The translations under genes were made by a program, and so were the position numbers. Positions 50,810 through 58,951 of a DNA stretch of 64,000 bases are shown here, piece by piece. This DNA comes from DATCLS01 sp035296625. GTDB taxonomy: Bacteria > Actinomycetota > Acidimicrobiia > Acidimicrobiales > VFJN01. The notes beneath the pieces are model-generated. The model saw only the letters and a list, made by a program, of their open reading frames with translations. It was not told where the DNA came from and ran no database searches. The stretch spans positions 1-64,000 of the forward strand of contig DATHAO010000046.1 in NCBI GenBank assembly GCA_035296625.1, in the 5' to 3' direction. Each line of letters begins with the position of its first letter. The first letter of the stretch is position 1.

Positions 50810-51339
50810 CCGACCTCGTGCTGCCCGAGGGCGTCCGCGAGGCGCTCGCCGACGTCGAGCCCGTCCGGGGCATCCGCACCCCGGCCCGGCTCGACTACAC
50901 GTTCACCGCCGGAACGGCCACGTCGCGCTTCCTGCGTGGCATCCGGAACAAGCAGATCCTGGGTCAGCGCTGCCCGGTCTGCCACAAGGTGTATGTGCCG
51001 CCGCGGGGCTCGTGCCCGACCGACGGCGTGCCCACCACCGAGCAGGTCGAGCTGCCCCACACCGGGGTCGTGACGACGTTCTGCGTCGTGAACGTCCAGT
51101 TCTACGGGCAGGTCATGGAGGTGCCGTACGTGTGCGCCACCGTCCTGCTCGACGGCGCCGACCTCGGGCTGTTCGGGCTCGTCCAGGAGATCCCGTTCGA
51201 CAAGGTGCGGATGGGCCTGCGCGTCGAGGCCGTGTGGGTCGACGACGACGAGCTCACGACCGATCTCGCCTCGATCCGCTACTGGCGCCCGACCGGCGAG
51301 CCCGACGCCGCCTACGAGACCTACCGGGAGCACGTCTGA
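50806..51339 (+). CDS. DUF35-type OB-fold protein with zinc ribbon (Rv3521 C-half-like)
   Basis: The 177-residue protein has the complete DUF35 layout. An N-terminal helix is followed by a rubredoxin-like zinc ribbon (CPVCHKVYVPPRGSCPTDG, with three Cys visible) and then the OB domain (VVTTFCVVNVQF, GLFGLVQEIPFDKVRMG). In Ltp2-ChsH2 the DUF35 domain forms the aldolase complex that cleaves the sterol side chain. A similar role with the two thiolase-fold genes downstream is inferred. It starts by ATGA overlap and ends by TGATG overlap. Confidence 0.82.
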   Translation: MTDLVLPEGVREALADVEPVRGIRTPARLDYTFTAGTATSRFLRGIRNKQILGQRCPVCHKVYVPPRGSCPTDGVPTTEQVELPHTGVVTTFCVVNVQFYGQVMEVPYVCATVLLDGADLGLFGLVQEIPFDKVRMGLRVEAVWVDDDELTTDLASIRYWRPTGEPDAAYETYREHV

Positions 51340-52403
51340 TGCGTGACGTCGCCGTCGTCGCCTTCGCCCAGTCGCCCCATGTCCGGCGCATCCGGGACCG
51401 CAACGAGGTCGAAATGGTCATGCCGGTGCTGCACCAGGTGAAGGAGTCCGTCGGCATCGATCAGACCGGCATCGACTTCACGTGCTCGGGCAGCACCGAC
51501 TACCTGGCCGGGGCCGCGTTCAGCTTCGTCATGTCCCTCGACGGCGTGGGCGCCTGGCCGCCGATCAGCGAGAGCCACGTCGAGATGGACGGCGCCTGGG
51601 CACTCTACGAGGCCTGGGTGAAGATCCAGACCGGCGCCGCCGACACCGCCCTCGTGTTCGGCTACGGCAGGTCGTCGCCCGGCTCGCTGCGCGACGTGCT
51701 GTCCCGCCAGCTCGACCCGTACTACGTCGCACCGCTGTGGCCCGATGCCGTGGGCCTCGCCGCCCTGCAGGCCCGGGCCTGCATCGACGCCGGCATCACG
51801 ACCCCCGCCGAGATGGCGGGGATCGCCGCACGCAGCCGCCGCAGCGCCGCGGACAACCCGTTCGCCCAGCTGCAGGGGTCCGACGACCCCGACGTGCTGC
51901 TGAAGGAACCCGAGATCGCCTCGCCGCTGCGGCGTCACGACTGCCCGCCGATCACCGACGGCGCCGCGGCGATGATCCTCGCGGCCGACGACCGTGCGCG
52001 GGCGCTGACCGACCACCCGGTCTGGATCCGGGGGATCGACCACCGCATCGAGGCCCACGCCCTCGGAGTCCGGGACCTGACCGACTCGCCGTCGACCCGC
52101 ATCGCCGCCGAGCGGGCCGGCGCCGGACCCGGCACGGCCTCGGTCGACATCGCCGAGCTGCACGCCCCGTTCACCCACCAGGAGGCGCTCCTGCGCACGG
52201 TCCTCGGCCTCGGTGACGCGACGTCGATCAACCCGTCGGGCGGTGCGCTGGCCGCCAACGCGATGATGGCGGCCGGACTGGTCCGCATCGGCGAGGCCGC
52301 GCAACGGATCGCGGCCGGCGAAGGACGCCGGGCCGTCGCGCACGCCACCAGCGGTCCGTGCCTGCAGCAGAACCTGGTGTGCGTCCTGGAGGGGGAGGCC
52401 TGA
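51339..52403 (+). CDS. ltp4: Ltp4-like thiolase-fold protein
   Basis: The 354-residue protein (the length recalled for mycobacterial Ltp4) has an SCP2-thiolase fold with CSGSTDYLAGAAFSF, HDCPPITDGAAAMILAADD, AELHAPFTHQEAL and NPSGGALAANAMMAAGL. At the position of the thiolase nucleophile the sequence reads EMDGAWALYEA, so the classical Cys is absent. This suggests a retro-aldolase-type activity like Ltp2 rather than thiolysis. It overlaps both neighbours by 1 base (TGATG), in an operon with the DUF35 genes. Confidence 0.85.
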   Translation: MRDVAVVAFAQSPHVRRIRDRNEVEMVMPVLHQVKESVGIDQTGIDFTCSGSTDYLAGAAFSFVMSLDGVGAWPPISESHVEMDGAWALYEAWVKIQTGAADTALVFGYGRSSPGSLRDVLSRQLDPYYVAPLWPDAVGLAALQARACIDAGITTPAEMAGIAARSRRSAADNPFAQLQGSDDPDVLLKEPEIASPLRRHDCPPITDGAAAMILAADDRARALTDHPVWIRGIDHRIEAHALGVRDLTDSPSTRIAAERAGAGPGTASVDIAELHAPFTHQEALLRTVLGLGDATSINPSGGALAANAMMAAGLVRIGEAAQRIAAGEGRRAVAHATSGPCLQQNLVCVLEGEA

Positions 52404-53569
52404 TGGGCAGGGAACGGGTCGCCGTCGTCGGTATCGGCCAGACGAAGCACCAGGCCACCCGCGGCGACGTGTCGATCGCCGGGCTCGTTCGCGAGGCGGC
52501 GGTGAAGGCGCTCGCCGATGCGGAGGTGACCTGGGCGGACATCGACGCGGTGGTCGTGGGCAAGGCGCCCGACTTCTTCGAGGGCGTGATGATGCCGGAG
52601 CTGTACCTGGCCGACGCCCTCGGCTGCGTCGGCAAGCCGATGCTGCGCGTGCACACGGCCGGGTCGGTCGGCGGATCGACGGGCCTGGTGGCCGCCAGCC
52701 TCGTCCAGGCCGGCATCCACCGGCGGGTGCTCGCGGTGGCGTTCGAGAAGCAGTCCGAGAGCGAGGCCATGTGGGCTCTCACGCTGCCGATTCCGTTCTC
52801 CCCGCCGCTCGTGGCCGGGGCCGGCGGCTACTTCGCGCCGCACATCCGGGCCTACATGCGCCGCTCGCAGGCACCCGACCACATCGGCATCCTCGTGGCG
52901 CTCAAGGACCGGCGGAACGCCCTGCGCAACCCGAACGCCCACCTCCACGAGCCCGACATCACGTTCGACTCCGTGAAGGACTCGATCATGCTGTGGGACC
53001 CGCTGCGCTACTCGGAGACGTGCCCGTCCTCCGACGGCGCCTGCGCCCTGGTGCTCACCGACGAGGCCGGCGGCGACGCGGCGGCCCGCGCCCCGGCGTG
53101 GATGCTGGGCGGGGCGATGCGCTCGGAGCCGACCATGTTCGCCGGCCGAGACCAGGTCGACCCCCGGGGCGGGCGGGACTGCGCCGCCGAGGTCTACGCC
53201 CAGGCCGGCATCACCGATCCCCGGCGCGACATCGACGTCGCCGAGGTCTACGTGCCGTTCAGCTGGTACGAGCCCATGTGGCTCGAGAACCTCGGCTTCG
53301 CGGAGGAGGGCGGCGGCTGGAAGCTGGTCGAGGAGGGCGCCACCGCGTTCGACGGCGACATCCCCTGGAACCCGTCGGGCGGCGTGCTCTCGTCGAACCC
53401 GATCGGGGCGTCGGGCCTGATCCGCTTCGCCGAGGCCGCCATGCAGGTGCGGGGCCAGGCGGGCGAGCACCAGGTCGAGGGGGCCCGGGTGGCGCTGGGC
53501 CACGCCTACGGCGGCGGCTCGCAGTTCTTCGCCATGTGGGCCGTCGGCGCCGACAAGCCGACCTCGTAG
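52403..53569 (+). CDS. ltp3: Ltp3-like thiolase-fold protein
   Basis: The 388-residue SCP2-thiolase-like protein starts RERVAVVGIGQTKHQ. The segment corresponding to the thiolase nucleophile reads HTAGSVGGSTGLVAASL, with Gly where Cys is expected. Later motifs are SSDGACALVLTDEA and NPSGGVLSSNPIGASGL, with HAYGGGSQFFAMW at the end. Ltp3/Ltp4 are required in rhodococci for C24-branched sterol side-chain cleavage (from memory). It starts by TGATG overlap with ltp4 and precedes the SDR gene. Confidence 0.85.
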   Translation: MGRERVAVVGIGQTKHQATRGDVSIAGLVREAAVKALADAEVTWADIDAVVVGKAPDFFEGVMMPELYLADALGCVGKPMLRVHTAGSVGGSTGLVAASLVQAGIHRRVLAVAFEKQSESEAMWALTLPIPFSPPLVAGAGGYFAPHIRAYMRRSQAPDHIGILVALKDRRNALRNPNAHLHEPDITFDSVKDSIMLWDPLRYSETCPSSDGACALVLTDEAGGDAAARAPAWMLGGAMRSEPTMFAGRDQVDPRGGRDCAAEVYAQAGITDPRRDIDVAEVYVPFSWYEPMWLENLGFAEEGGGWKLVEEGATAFDGDIPWNPSGGVLSSNPIGASGLIRFAEAAMQVRGQAGEHQVEGARVALGHAYGGGSQFFAMWAVGADKPTS

Positions 53570-53601
53570 CCACCGACGACCGGCCCGACGGGCCGAGGGA
53601 G

Positions 53602-54357
53602 ATGACCGTGGGCCGACTCGACGGCAAGGTCGCCATCATCACGGGCGCCGCCCGGGGCCAGGGCGAGGCGGAGGCCCGCCTGTTCACGGCCGAGGGCGCC
53701 AAGGTGCTGCTGACCGACGTGCGCGACGCGGAGGGCGAGGCCGTCGCCAAGGACATCGGCGACGCGGCCGCCTACACCCACCTGGACGTGGCCGACGAGG
53801 CGCAGTGGGACGCCGCCGTGGCCGCGGCCGAGGACCGGTTCGGGCCGGTCTCGGTGCTCGTGAACAACGCCGGCATCCTGCTGTTCCAGGCCATCCACAA
53901 GATCACGCTCGAGGAGTGGGAGCGGGTCCAGAGCATCAACGTCACGGGCGTGTTCCTCGGCATCAAGGCCGTGACCCGGTCGATGACGGCCGCCGGCGGC
54001 GGGTCGATCGTGAACATCTCCTCCACCGCCGGGCTGACCGGCATGCCGTACCTCGGCGCCTACGTGGCCTCGAAGTGGGCGGTGCGGGGTCTCACGAAGA
54101 CGGCGGCGATCGACCTCGGGCCGAGGGGCATCCGCGTCAACTCTGTCCACCCCGGCGGCATCGACACGCCCATGGTGGCCGGCACCGACAAGGAGGCGCC
54201 GTTCTACAAGCGCCTGCCGGTCAGCCGGATGGGGTCGACGGACGAGGCCGCCCGGGCCGTGCTGTTCCTGGCGTCCGACGACGCCAGCTACACCACGGGC
54301 GCCGAGCTGGCCGTCGACGGCGGCGCCACGTGCGGTGACCTGGGCCTGATGAACTAG
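53602..54357 (+). CDS. SDR resembling 3-alpha/20-beta-hydroxysteroid dehydrogenase
   Basis: The 251-residue short-chain dehydrogenase has the cofactor motif TGAARGQGEAEARL, NNAG (VLVNNAGILLFQAI), the catalytic Ser in NISSTAGLTG, and YVASK (GAYVASKWAV). It resembles mycobacterial Rv2002/20-beta-HSD proteins in the order of these segments. In this operon it may oxidise or reduce a steroid ring or side-chain hydroxyl. It starts 33 bases after ltp3, with GAGGGAG before the ATG. Confidence 0.9.
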   Translation: MTVGRLDGKVAIITGAARGQGEAEARLFTAEGAKVLLTDVRDAEGEAVAKDIGDAAAYTHLDVADEAQWDAAVAAAEDRFGPVSVLVNNAGILLFQAIHKITLEEWERVQSINVTGVFLGIKAVTRSMTAAGGGSIVNISSTAGLTGMPYLGAYVASKWAVRGLTKTAAIDLGPRGIRVNSVHPGGIDTPMVAGTDKEAPFYKRLPVSRMGSTDEAARAVLFLASDDASYTTGAELAVDGGATCGDLGLMN

Positions 54358-54405
54358 CAGCGGCGCCCGACGCGCGCGGACGACTCCGGCGCCTCGCGGC
54401 GGGGA

Positions 54406-55611
54406 TCAGGGCAGGATCAGATGGCTGTCGCCGAACTCGTGCCACAGGTAGCGCTCGGCGACCGCCGCCCGGTAGGACGCCTCCAGCAGCGGGCGCCCGG
54501 CGACCGCCTCCAGCAGCGCCAGGTGCGACGACTCGGGCTCGTGCCAGCCGGTGATCAGGCCGTCGACCACCCGCACGCCCCGGGCGGGCGAGACGACGAG
54601 CTCGGTCCGGCCGTGGCCCGGGTGGGACCGGCCGGCCGGGTCAGCGGTCGTCTCCAGCGCCCGCACCACGGTGGTGCCGGCCGCCACGATCCGGCGGCCG
54701 GCGGCGCGGGCGGCGTTGACCGCGTCCGCGGTGGCGGCCGGCACGGAGTAGCGCTCGGCGTAGGGTGGCTCGCCCGCGTCCTGCGACGACACGCCGGTGT
54801 GCAGGGTGATCGGCACCACCGCCACCCCGGCGGCGAGCAGGCGGCTGACGAGACGGTCGGTGAAGGGCCGTGAGGCGCTCGGCATCTCGACCGAGCCCGG
54901 CTCGCGGGCGAACACGGTCTGATAGGCGTCGAGGGGCCACGCCTCGTCGGTGTGGGTGTAGCGGATCGGCTGGCCGTGCCGGGCCAGGTACCTGCCCACC
55001 ACCGGCGCCGTCGCGGTCACGGACCGGTTGACCGTGCCCGGCCCGGGCCGGGCGGCCACGGGCGGCAACGCCGGCAGGTCCAGGCGCGCCAGCCACAGAC
55101 GGCGGACCGGCGTGGCCGCCGGGAACGGTGCGAGCAGCTCGGCGGTTCCGCCCGCCGGCAGGAACAGCACCGGCGGCGCCTCGCCGGTGAAGCGTGCCGA
55201 GCCCGGCCCCGCCGGCACGCGGGGCTCGACCACCCAGAACCCGCCGGGCTGCTCGGTCGAGAGGTGCAGCCGGAACGGCGTGCCGTCGGCGGCCCGGGCG
55301 TCGAGGGCCGCCGGCAGGACGGCCGAGGCGTTGACGACCACGATGTCGCCGGGCGCCAGTTCGTCCACCAGATCGGCGAAGCGGCGGTGGGTGACGGTTC
55401 CGGTGGTCCGGCGGGCGACCATCAGCCGGACGTCCCCGCGGCCCTCGTCGCCCACGACGCCACCGGGGCGGCGCAGCTCGGGCGGCGTGCCGGCCTCCCC
55501 GCCCTCGGGGATCCGGAACCCGCCGAGCAGCTCCAGCCGGTCGAGGCGCAGCGTCGTGCCGGGCACGACGGTGAGCGGGCGGCCGCCGGTGAGCTCGTCG
55601 CGCACCCTCAC
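54406..55611 (-). CDS. queA: S-adenosylmethionine:tRNA ribosyltransferase-isomerase (QueA-type)
   Basis: The 401-residue protein has QueA-like segments: RRTTGTVTHRRFADLVDELAPGDIVVVNAS, IRYTHTDEAWPLDAYQTVFAREPGSVEMPSASRPFT, VVPITLHTGVSSQ, and TTVVRALETTA. QueA transfers ribosyl from SAM to preQ1 in tRNA during queuosine synthesis. It starts at GTG 55611, overlapping the SDR gene stop (GTGA). A recurrent QueA-SDR pairing in actinobacteria is recalled. No other queuosine genes are in this window. Confidence 0.85.
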   Translation of the reverse strand: MRVRDELTGGRPLTVVPGTTLRLDRLELLGGFRIPEGGEAGTPPELRRPGGVVGDEGRGDVRLMVARRTTGTVTHRRFADLVDELAPGDIVVVNASAVLPAALDARAADGTPFRLHLSTEQPGGFWVVEPRVPAGPGSARFTGEAPPVLFLPAGGTAELLAPFPAATPVRRLWLARLDLPALPPVAARPGPGTVNRSVTATAPVVGRYLARHGQPIRYTHTDEAWPLDAYQTVFAREPGSVEMPSASRPFTDRLVSRLLAAGVAVVPITLHTGVSSQDAGEPPYAERYSVPAATADAVNAARAAGRRIVAAGTTVVRALETTADPAGRSHPGHGRTELVVSPARGVRVVDGLITGWHEPESSHLALLEAVAGRPLLEASYRAAVAERYLWHEFGDSHLILP

Positions 55612-56333
55612 GTCCCGGCCTCCCCGGGCGCTGCGGACGCCGTCAGCAGGTCCTCGACCCGGTACCGGCCGCTCGGCGGCCGCTCGTCGATCAGGCGGAC
55701 GATGCCCGGGACCCGGCTTGCGGCACTCGGCCGGTCGGAGATGTCCCCGCCCGGGAACGCGTCCTGGTGCATACGGGTGCGCATGTCGCCGGGGTCCACC
55801 CAGTGGACCCGCACGTCCGGCTCCTCGGCGGCCAGCACCCGGCTGAGCTGCTCGAAGGCCGCCTTCGACGCCCCGTACGCGCCCCAGCCCTCGTAACCCT
55901 CGACCGCGGCGTCGGAGGTGACGTCGACGATCGTGCCGCCATGCGCCCGGAGGTCCGGCAGCGCCGCCTGGACGAGGCGAAGCGGCGCCACGACGTTCGT
56001 GCGCAGCGTGGCCTCGAGGTCGGCGGGCGCCAGGTCCGCCAGGTGGGGGAGCGGGGACGGGCCGAGCGTGCCGGCGTTGTTGACGAGGAGCGTGAGCTCG
56101 CCGGTGCGCCGGGCGGCGGCGACGAGGGCATCGACGTGGTCCTGGTCGCCGATGTCGCCGGCCACCGCCACGACCGTGCCGGGTCCGGCGGCATCCAGGT
56201 CGGCCCGGGCGGCGCCGAGGGCCTCGGCGCCCCGGGCGTCGACCACCAGATTCCAGCCGGTTGCGGCCAAGTGGTGGGCGAGGGCGAGGCCCAGGCCCCG
56301 GCTGGCCCCGGTGACGATGGCTGTTCGTCCCAT
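55608..56333 (-). CDS. Short-chain dehydrogenase/reductase coupled to queA
   Basis: The 241-residue SDR has the cofactor motif TGASRGLGLALAHHL, NNAGTLG, the catalytic Ser region VDVTSDAAVE and YGASKAAFEQL. The C-terminal part (RYRVEDLLTASAA) is typical of this SDR subgroup. Substrate unknown. It overlaps queA by GTGA, so the two proteins are made in a fixed ratio. It is not clearly connected to the sterol operon downstream. Confidence 0.85.
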   Translation of the reverse strand: MGRTAIVTGASRGLGLALAHHLAATGWNLVVDARGAEALGAARADLDAAGPGTVVAVAGDIGDQDHVDALVAAARRTGELTLLVNNAGTLGPSPLPHLADLAPADLEATLRTNVVAPLRLVQAALPDLRAHGGTIVDVTSDAAVEGYEGWGAYGASKAAFEQLSRVLAAEEPDVRVHWVDPGDMRTRMHQDAFPGGDISDRPSAASRVPGIVRLIDERPPSGRYRVEDLLTASAAPGEAGT

Positions 56334-56444
56334 CGTGTGACTCGCTTTCGTAGCTCGCGTCTACCTGCGGGCAACCTACGGGCGGGGCGCGGCGGCCCCA
56401 TCGGGCCTCGGACCGGTTCCCCTCGGTCGAAAGGCGGAGACCCC

Positions 56445-57245
56445 CTACCGGCGGGGATCGACGAGCCCGACGCGCACGGCGTAGAGCGCGGCCTGGGTGC
56501 GGTCGTGCACCCGGAGCTTGGCCAGGACGCTCGACACGTGGGTCTTCACGGTCTTCTCGGACACGAACAGCTCGGCCGCCAGCTGCCGGTTGGACAAGCC
56601 CCGGCCGAGGCCCATGAGCACCTCGCGCTCGCGCTCGGTCAGCCGGTCGAGCCCGGGGTCGGAGGGCACCGGCGGCTCGGGGGCCATCCCCTCCGCCACC
56701 TTGGCCATGACCACGGCGGCGGCCTCGGGCGCCAGCATCGGCTCGCCGCGCCCCACGGCCCGCAGGGCGTCCTCGAGCGTGGCGGGGCCCGCGTCCTTGA
56801 GCAGATAGCCGTCGGCCCCCGCCCGGATCGCCGGGATGACCATGTCGGCCCCGCTGAAGCTCGTGAGCACGAGGATGCCGAGATCGTGGCCGGCGGCGCG
56901 GATGCGCCGGATCGCCTCGACGCCGTCGACGCCGGCCATGACGAGGTCGGTGAGCAGCAGATCGGGCCGCAGCTCGTCCACCAGGCGGACCGCCTCGGCG
57001 CCGTCGGCGGCCTCGCCCACGACCGAGAAGCCGCGGGCCTCGAGGAACGACCGGAGGCCCTGGCGGACGACCGGGTGGTCGTCGCACACGACGACGGTCG
57101 GGGCGCCCCCGGTGCCGTCGGAGCCGTCACCGGCGCCGGGGTCCGTGCCGGTGGCGCCCCCGGTATCGGCGGCGGGCCCGGCGGTGCGGATGTCGCCGCC
57201 GGGCCGGGCGACGGGCTCCGGCCCCGGGCCGGCCGCCGCGGTCAC
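56445..57245 (-). CDS. NarL/LuxR-type response regulator
   Basis: The 266-residue regulator has a disordered 45-residue lead, then a receiver domain with VVVCDDHPVVRQGL (acidic pair), phosphoacceptor Asp in DLLLTDLVMAGVDG, and Lys in YLLKDAGPATLEDAL. A LuxR HTH follows (LTEREREVLMGLGRGLSNRQLAAELFVSEKTVKTHVSSVLAKL). It overlaps the histidine kinase gene by GTGA, so it forms a two-component system. Targets unknown. Confidence 0.93.
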   Translation of the reverse strand: MTAAAGPGPEPVARPGGDIRTAGPAADTGGATGTDPGAGDGSDGTGGAPTVVVCDDHPVVRQGLRSFLEARGFSVVGEAADGAEAVRLVDELRPDLLLTDLVMAGVDGVEAIRRIRAAGHDLGILVLTSFSGADMVIPAIRAGADGYLLKDAGPATLEDALRAVGRGEPMLAPEAAAVVMAKVAEGMAPEPPVPSDPGLDRLTEREREVLMGLGRGLSNRQLAAELFVSEKTVKTHVSSVLAKLRVHDRTQAALYAVRVGLVDPRR

Positions 57246-58444
57246 CGGGGCACCCGCAGCTCGACGGTCGTGCCGGCGCCGGGCGTCGAGTCGATCGTGA
57301 GGCGGCCGCCGAGGGCGGCGGCGCGCTCGTCCATCGAGGTGAGGCCCAGGCGGCGCGCCCGGTGGCCGACGGCGCCCGGGTCGAAGCCCACACCGTCGTC
57401 GGCCACCCGGGCGACGAGCTCGCCGTGCTCGCCACGTTCGCCGGCACCGCTGAGGGCGAGCGTGACGGCGATGCGCCGGGCATGGGCATGGCGGACGGCG
57501 TTGCCCACGGCCTCCTGGACGATCCGGAGAACCTGGTGCTCGCCCTCGGCGTCCAGCCCCGGGTCCTCGCAGGCGTCGAGGTCGATCGCCACGTCGTGGG
57601 CCCGGGCCGTCACCGCCAGCTGGTCGCACAGCACGGCGACGAGACCGTCGCGCTCGAGGTCGGCCGGGCGCAGGCCCTCGACCGTCGAGCGCAGCTCGGC
57701 GACGATGCCGGCCGCCAGGCGCTGCACCGCGGCGAGCTCGTCGGCCGCCCGGTCCGGGTCGGTGCGCAGCAGGCCGGCGGCCGTGCCGACCGAGAGCTGC
57801 AGGCTGAAGAGCGACTGGCTCATGGCGTCGTGCAGCTCGCGTGCCAGACGGGCTCTTTCTGCGACGAGGGCGAGCTGGCGGCTGTCCTCGACCAGGCGGG
57901 CGTGGTCGATCGCGAGGGCGGCGTGCGAGGCGAGCAGCACGATCGCCTCCTCGTCGGCGGCGCTGAACTCGTCGGTGTCTTCCTTGTCGGCCAGGTAGAA
58001 GGCGCCGACGACCGCGCCGCGGGCCACGATCGGCACGCCGAGGAACGACCCCATGCGGGGATGGGCGGCCGGCCACCATTCGAAGCGCGGGTCGGCCCGG
58101 ATGTCGGGCGTGCGGTACGGCTGCGTCTCGCTCAGCATGGCGGCGAGCAGGCCGTGGGTGCGGGGGAGCGGGCCGATGCGGTCGATCAGCTCGTCACTCA
58201 TGCCCACCGTCACGAAGCGGGCGAACTCGTCGCCCTCGGGCTCGGGGATGCCGATGGCGGCGTAGCGAGCGCCGGCCAGGTCGCGGGCGCTGGAGGCGAG
58301 CTGGTGGAGCACCCGGTCGAGCGACGCCTCGGACGTGACACTGCCCAGGGCGGCGGCCAGCGCGGCGAGCACCGCTCCGGTGGGCTCGACCGGGGGCGCG
58401 GCAGGCGGCGCGGGCTGCGGGCGACCGGGCTCGTCGGGGGTCAC
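57242..58444 (-). CDS. GAF-domain sensor histidine kinase (NarX/DevS-like)
   Basis: The 400-residue kinase has an N-terminal GAF domain (about residues 40-190, LGVPIVARGAVVGAFYLADKED). The HisKA_3 phosphoacceptor region is RARLARELHDAMSQSLFSLQLS (His in ELHD), and the ATPase domain has EAVGNAVRHAHARRI and VADDGVGFDPG. No transmembrane segment is seen, so it senses a cytosolic signal, perhaps haem or a small ligand. The GTG at 58444 is preferred; GTG at 58519 would add 25 residues. Confidence 0.92.
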   Translation of the reverse strand: MTPDEPGRPQPAPPAAPPVEPTGAVLAALAAALGSVTSEASLDRVLHQLASSARDLAGARYAAIGIPEPEGDEFARFVTVGMSDELIDRIGPLPRTHGLLAAMLSETQPYRTPDIRADPRFEWWPAAHPRMGSFLGVPIVARGAVVGAFYLADKEDTDEFSAADEEAIVLLASHAALAIDHARLVEDSRQLALVAERARLARELHDAMSQSLFSLQLSVGTAAGLLRTDPDRAADELAAVQRLAAGIVAELRSTVEGLRPADLERDGLVAVLCDQLAVTARAHDVAIDLDACEDPGLDAEGEHQVLRIVQEAVGNAVRHAHARRIAVTLALSGAGERGEHGELVARVADDGVGFDPGAVGHRARRLGLTSMDERAAALGGRLTIDSTPGAGTTVELRVPR

Positions 58445-58545
58445 TGCCGAGGAAGCTACCGGCGCCCGCGCCGGCTCGGACGTCCGCCTGTCCGGTGCGG
58501 CCGGCGGTGACCGCCGCACCGCCCGCAGGGTGCCACCATGGGGCC

Positions 58546-58926
58546 GTGGACGCCTCCGCCGCCCGGGTCGAGGAGTGGGTGGCCGGCTACGAGCGCGCCT
58601 GGCGCACGGCCGGCACCGACGCCGTCGACGAGCTGTTCACCCCCGACGCGACCTACCTGCCGTCGCCGTGGGCCACGCCGGTCGAGGGGCGGGAGGCGAT
58701 CCACCGGTTCTGGGAGGACGGGCGCGACGGGCCCGACGAGGAGTTCAGCTTCGCCTACGACCTCGTGGCCGTCGACGGGCCCACAGCCGTGGTCCGCTGC
58801 GCGGTCGACTACGGGGATGGCAGCCGGTGGCGCAACCTGTGGGTCATGCGGTTCGCCGACGACGGCCGCTGCGCCGCCATCGAGGAGTGGCCGTTCTCGC
58901 CGGATCAGCCCGACGGCCACGGCTGA
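58546..58926 (+). CDS. SnoaL-like/NTF2-fold protein
   Basis: The 126-residue protein starts with GTG and reads as an NTF2-like cone-shaped fold: VEEWVAGYERAWRTAGTDAVDELFTPDATYLPSPWATPVEGREAIHRFWED, then LVAVDGPTAVVRCAVDYGDGSRWRNLWVMRFADDGRC. These domains are used by steroid isomerases and polyketide cyclases, but active-site identity is not clear. It converges with the KshA-like gene. Confidence 0.75.
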   Translation: MDASAARVEEWVAGYERAWRTAGTDAVDELFTPDATYLPSPWATPVEGREAIHRFWEDGRDGPDEEFSFAYDLVAVDGPTAVVRCAVDYGDGSRWRNLWVMRFADDGRCAAIEEWPFSPDQPDGHG

Positions 58927-58951
58927 GGCCCGGCGGCGGCGGTGGACGCCC

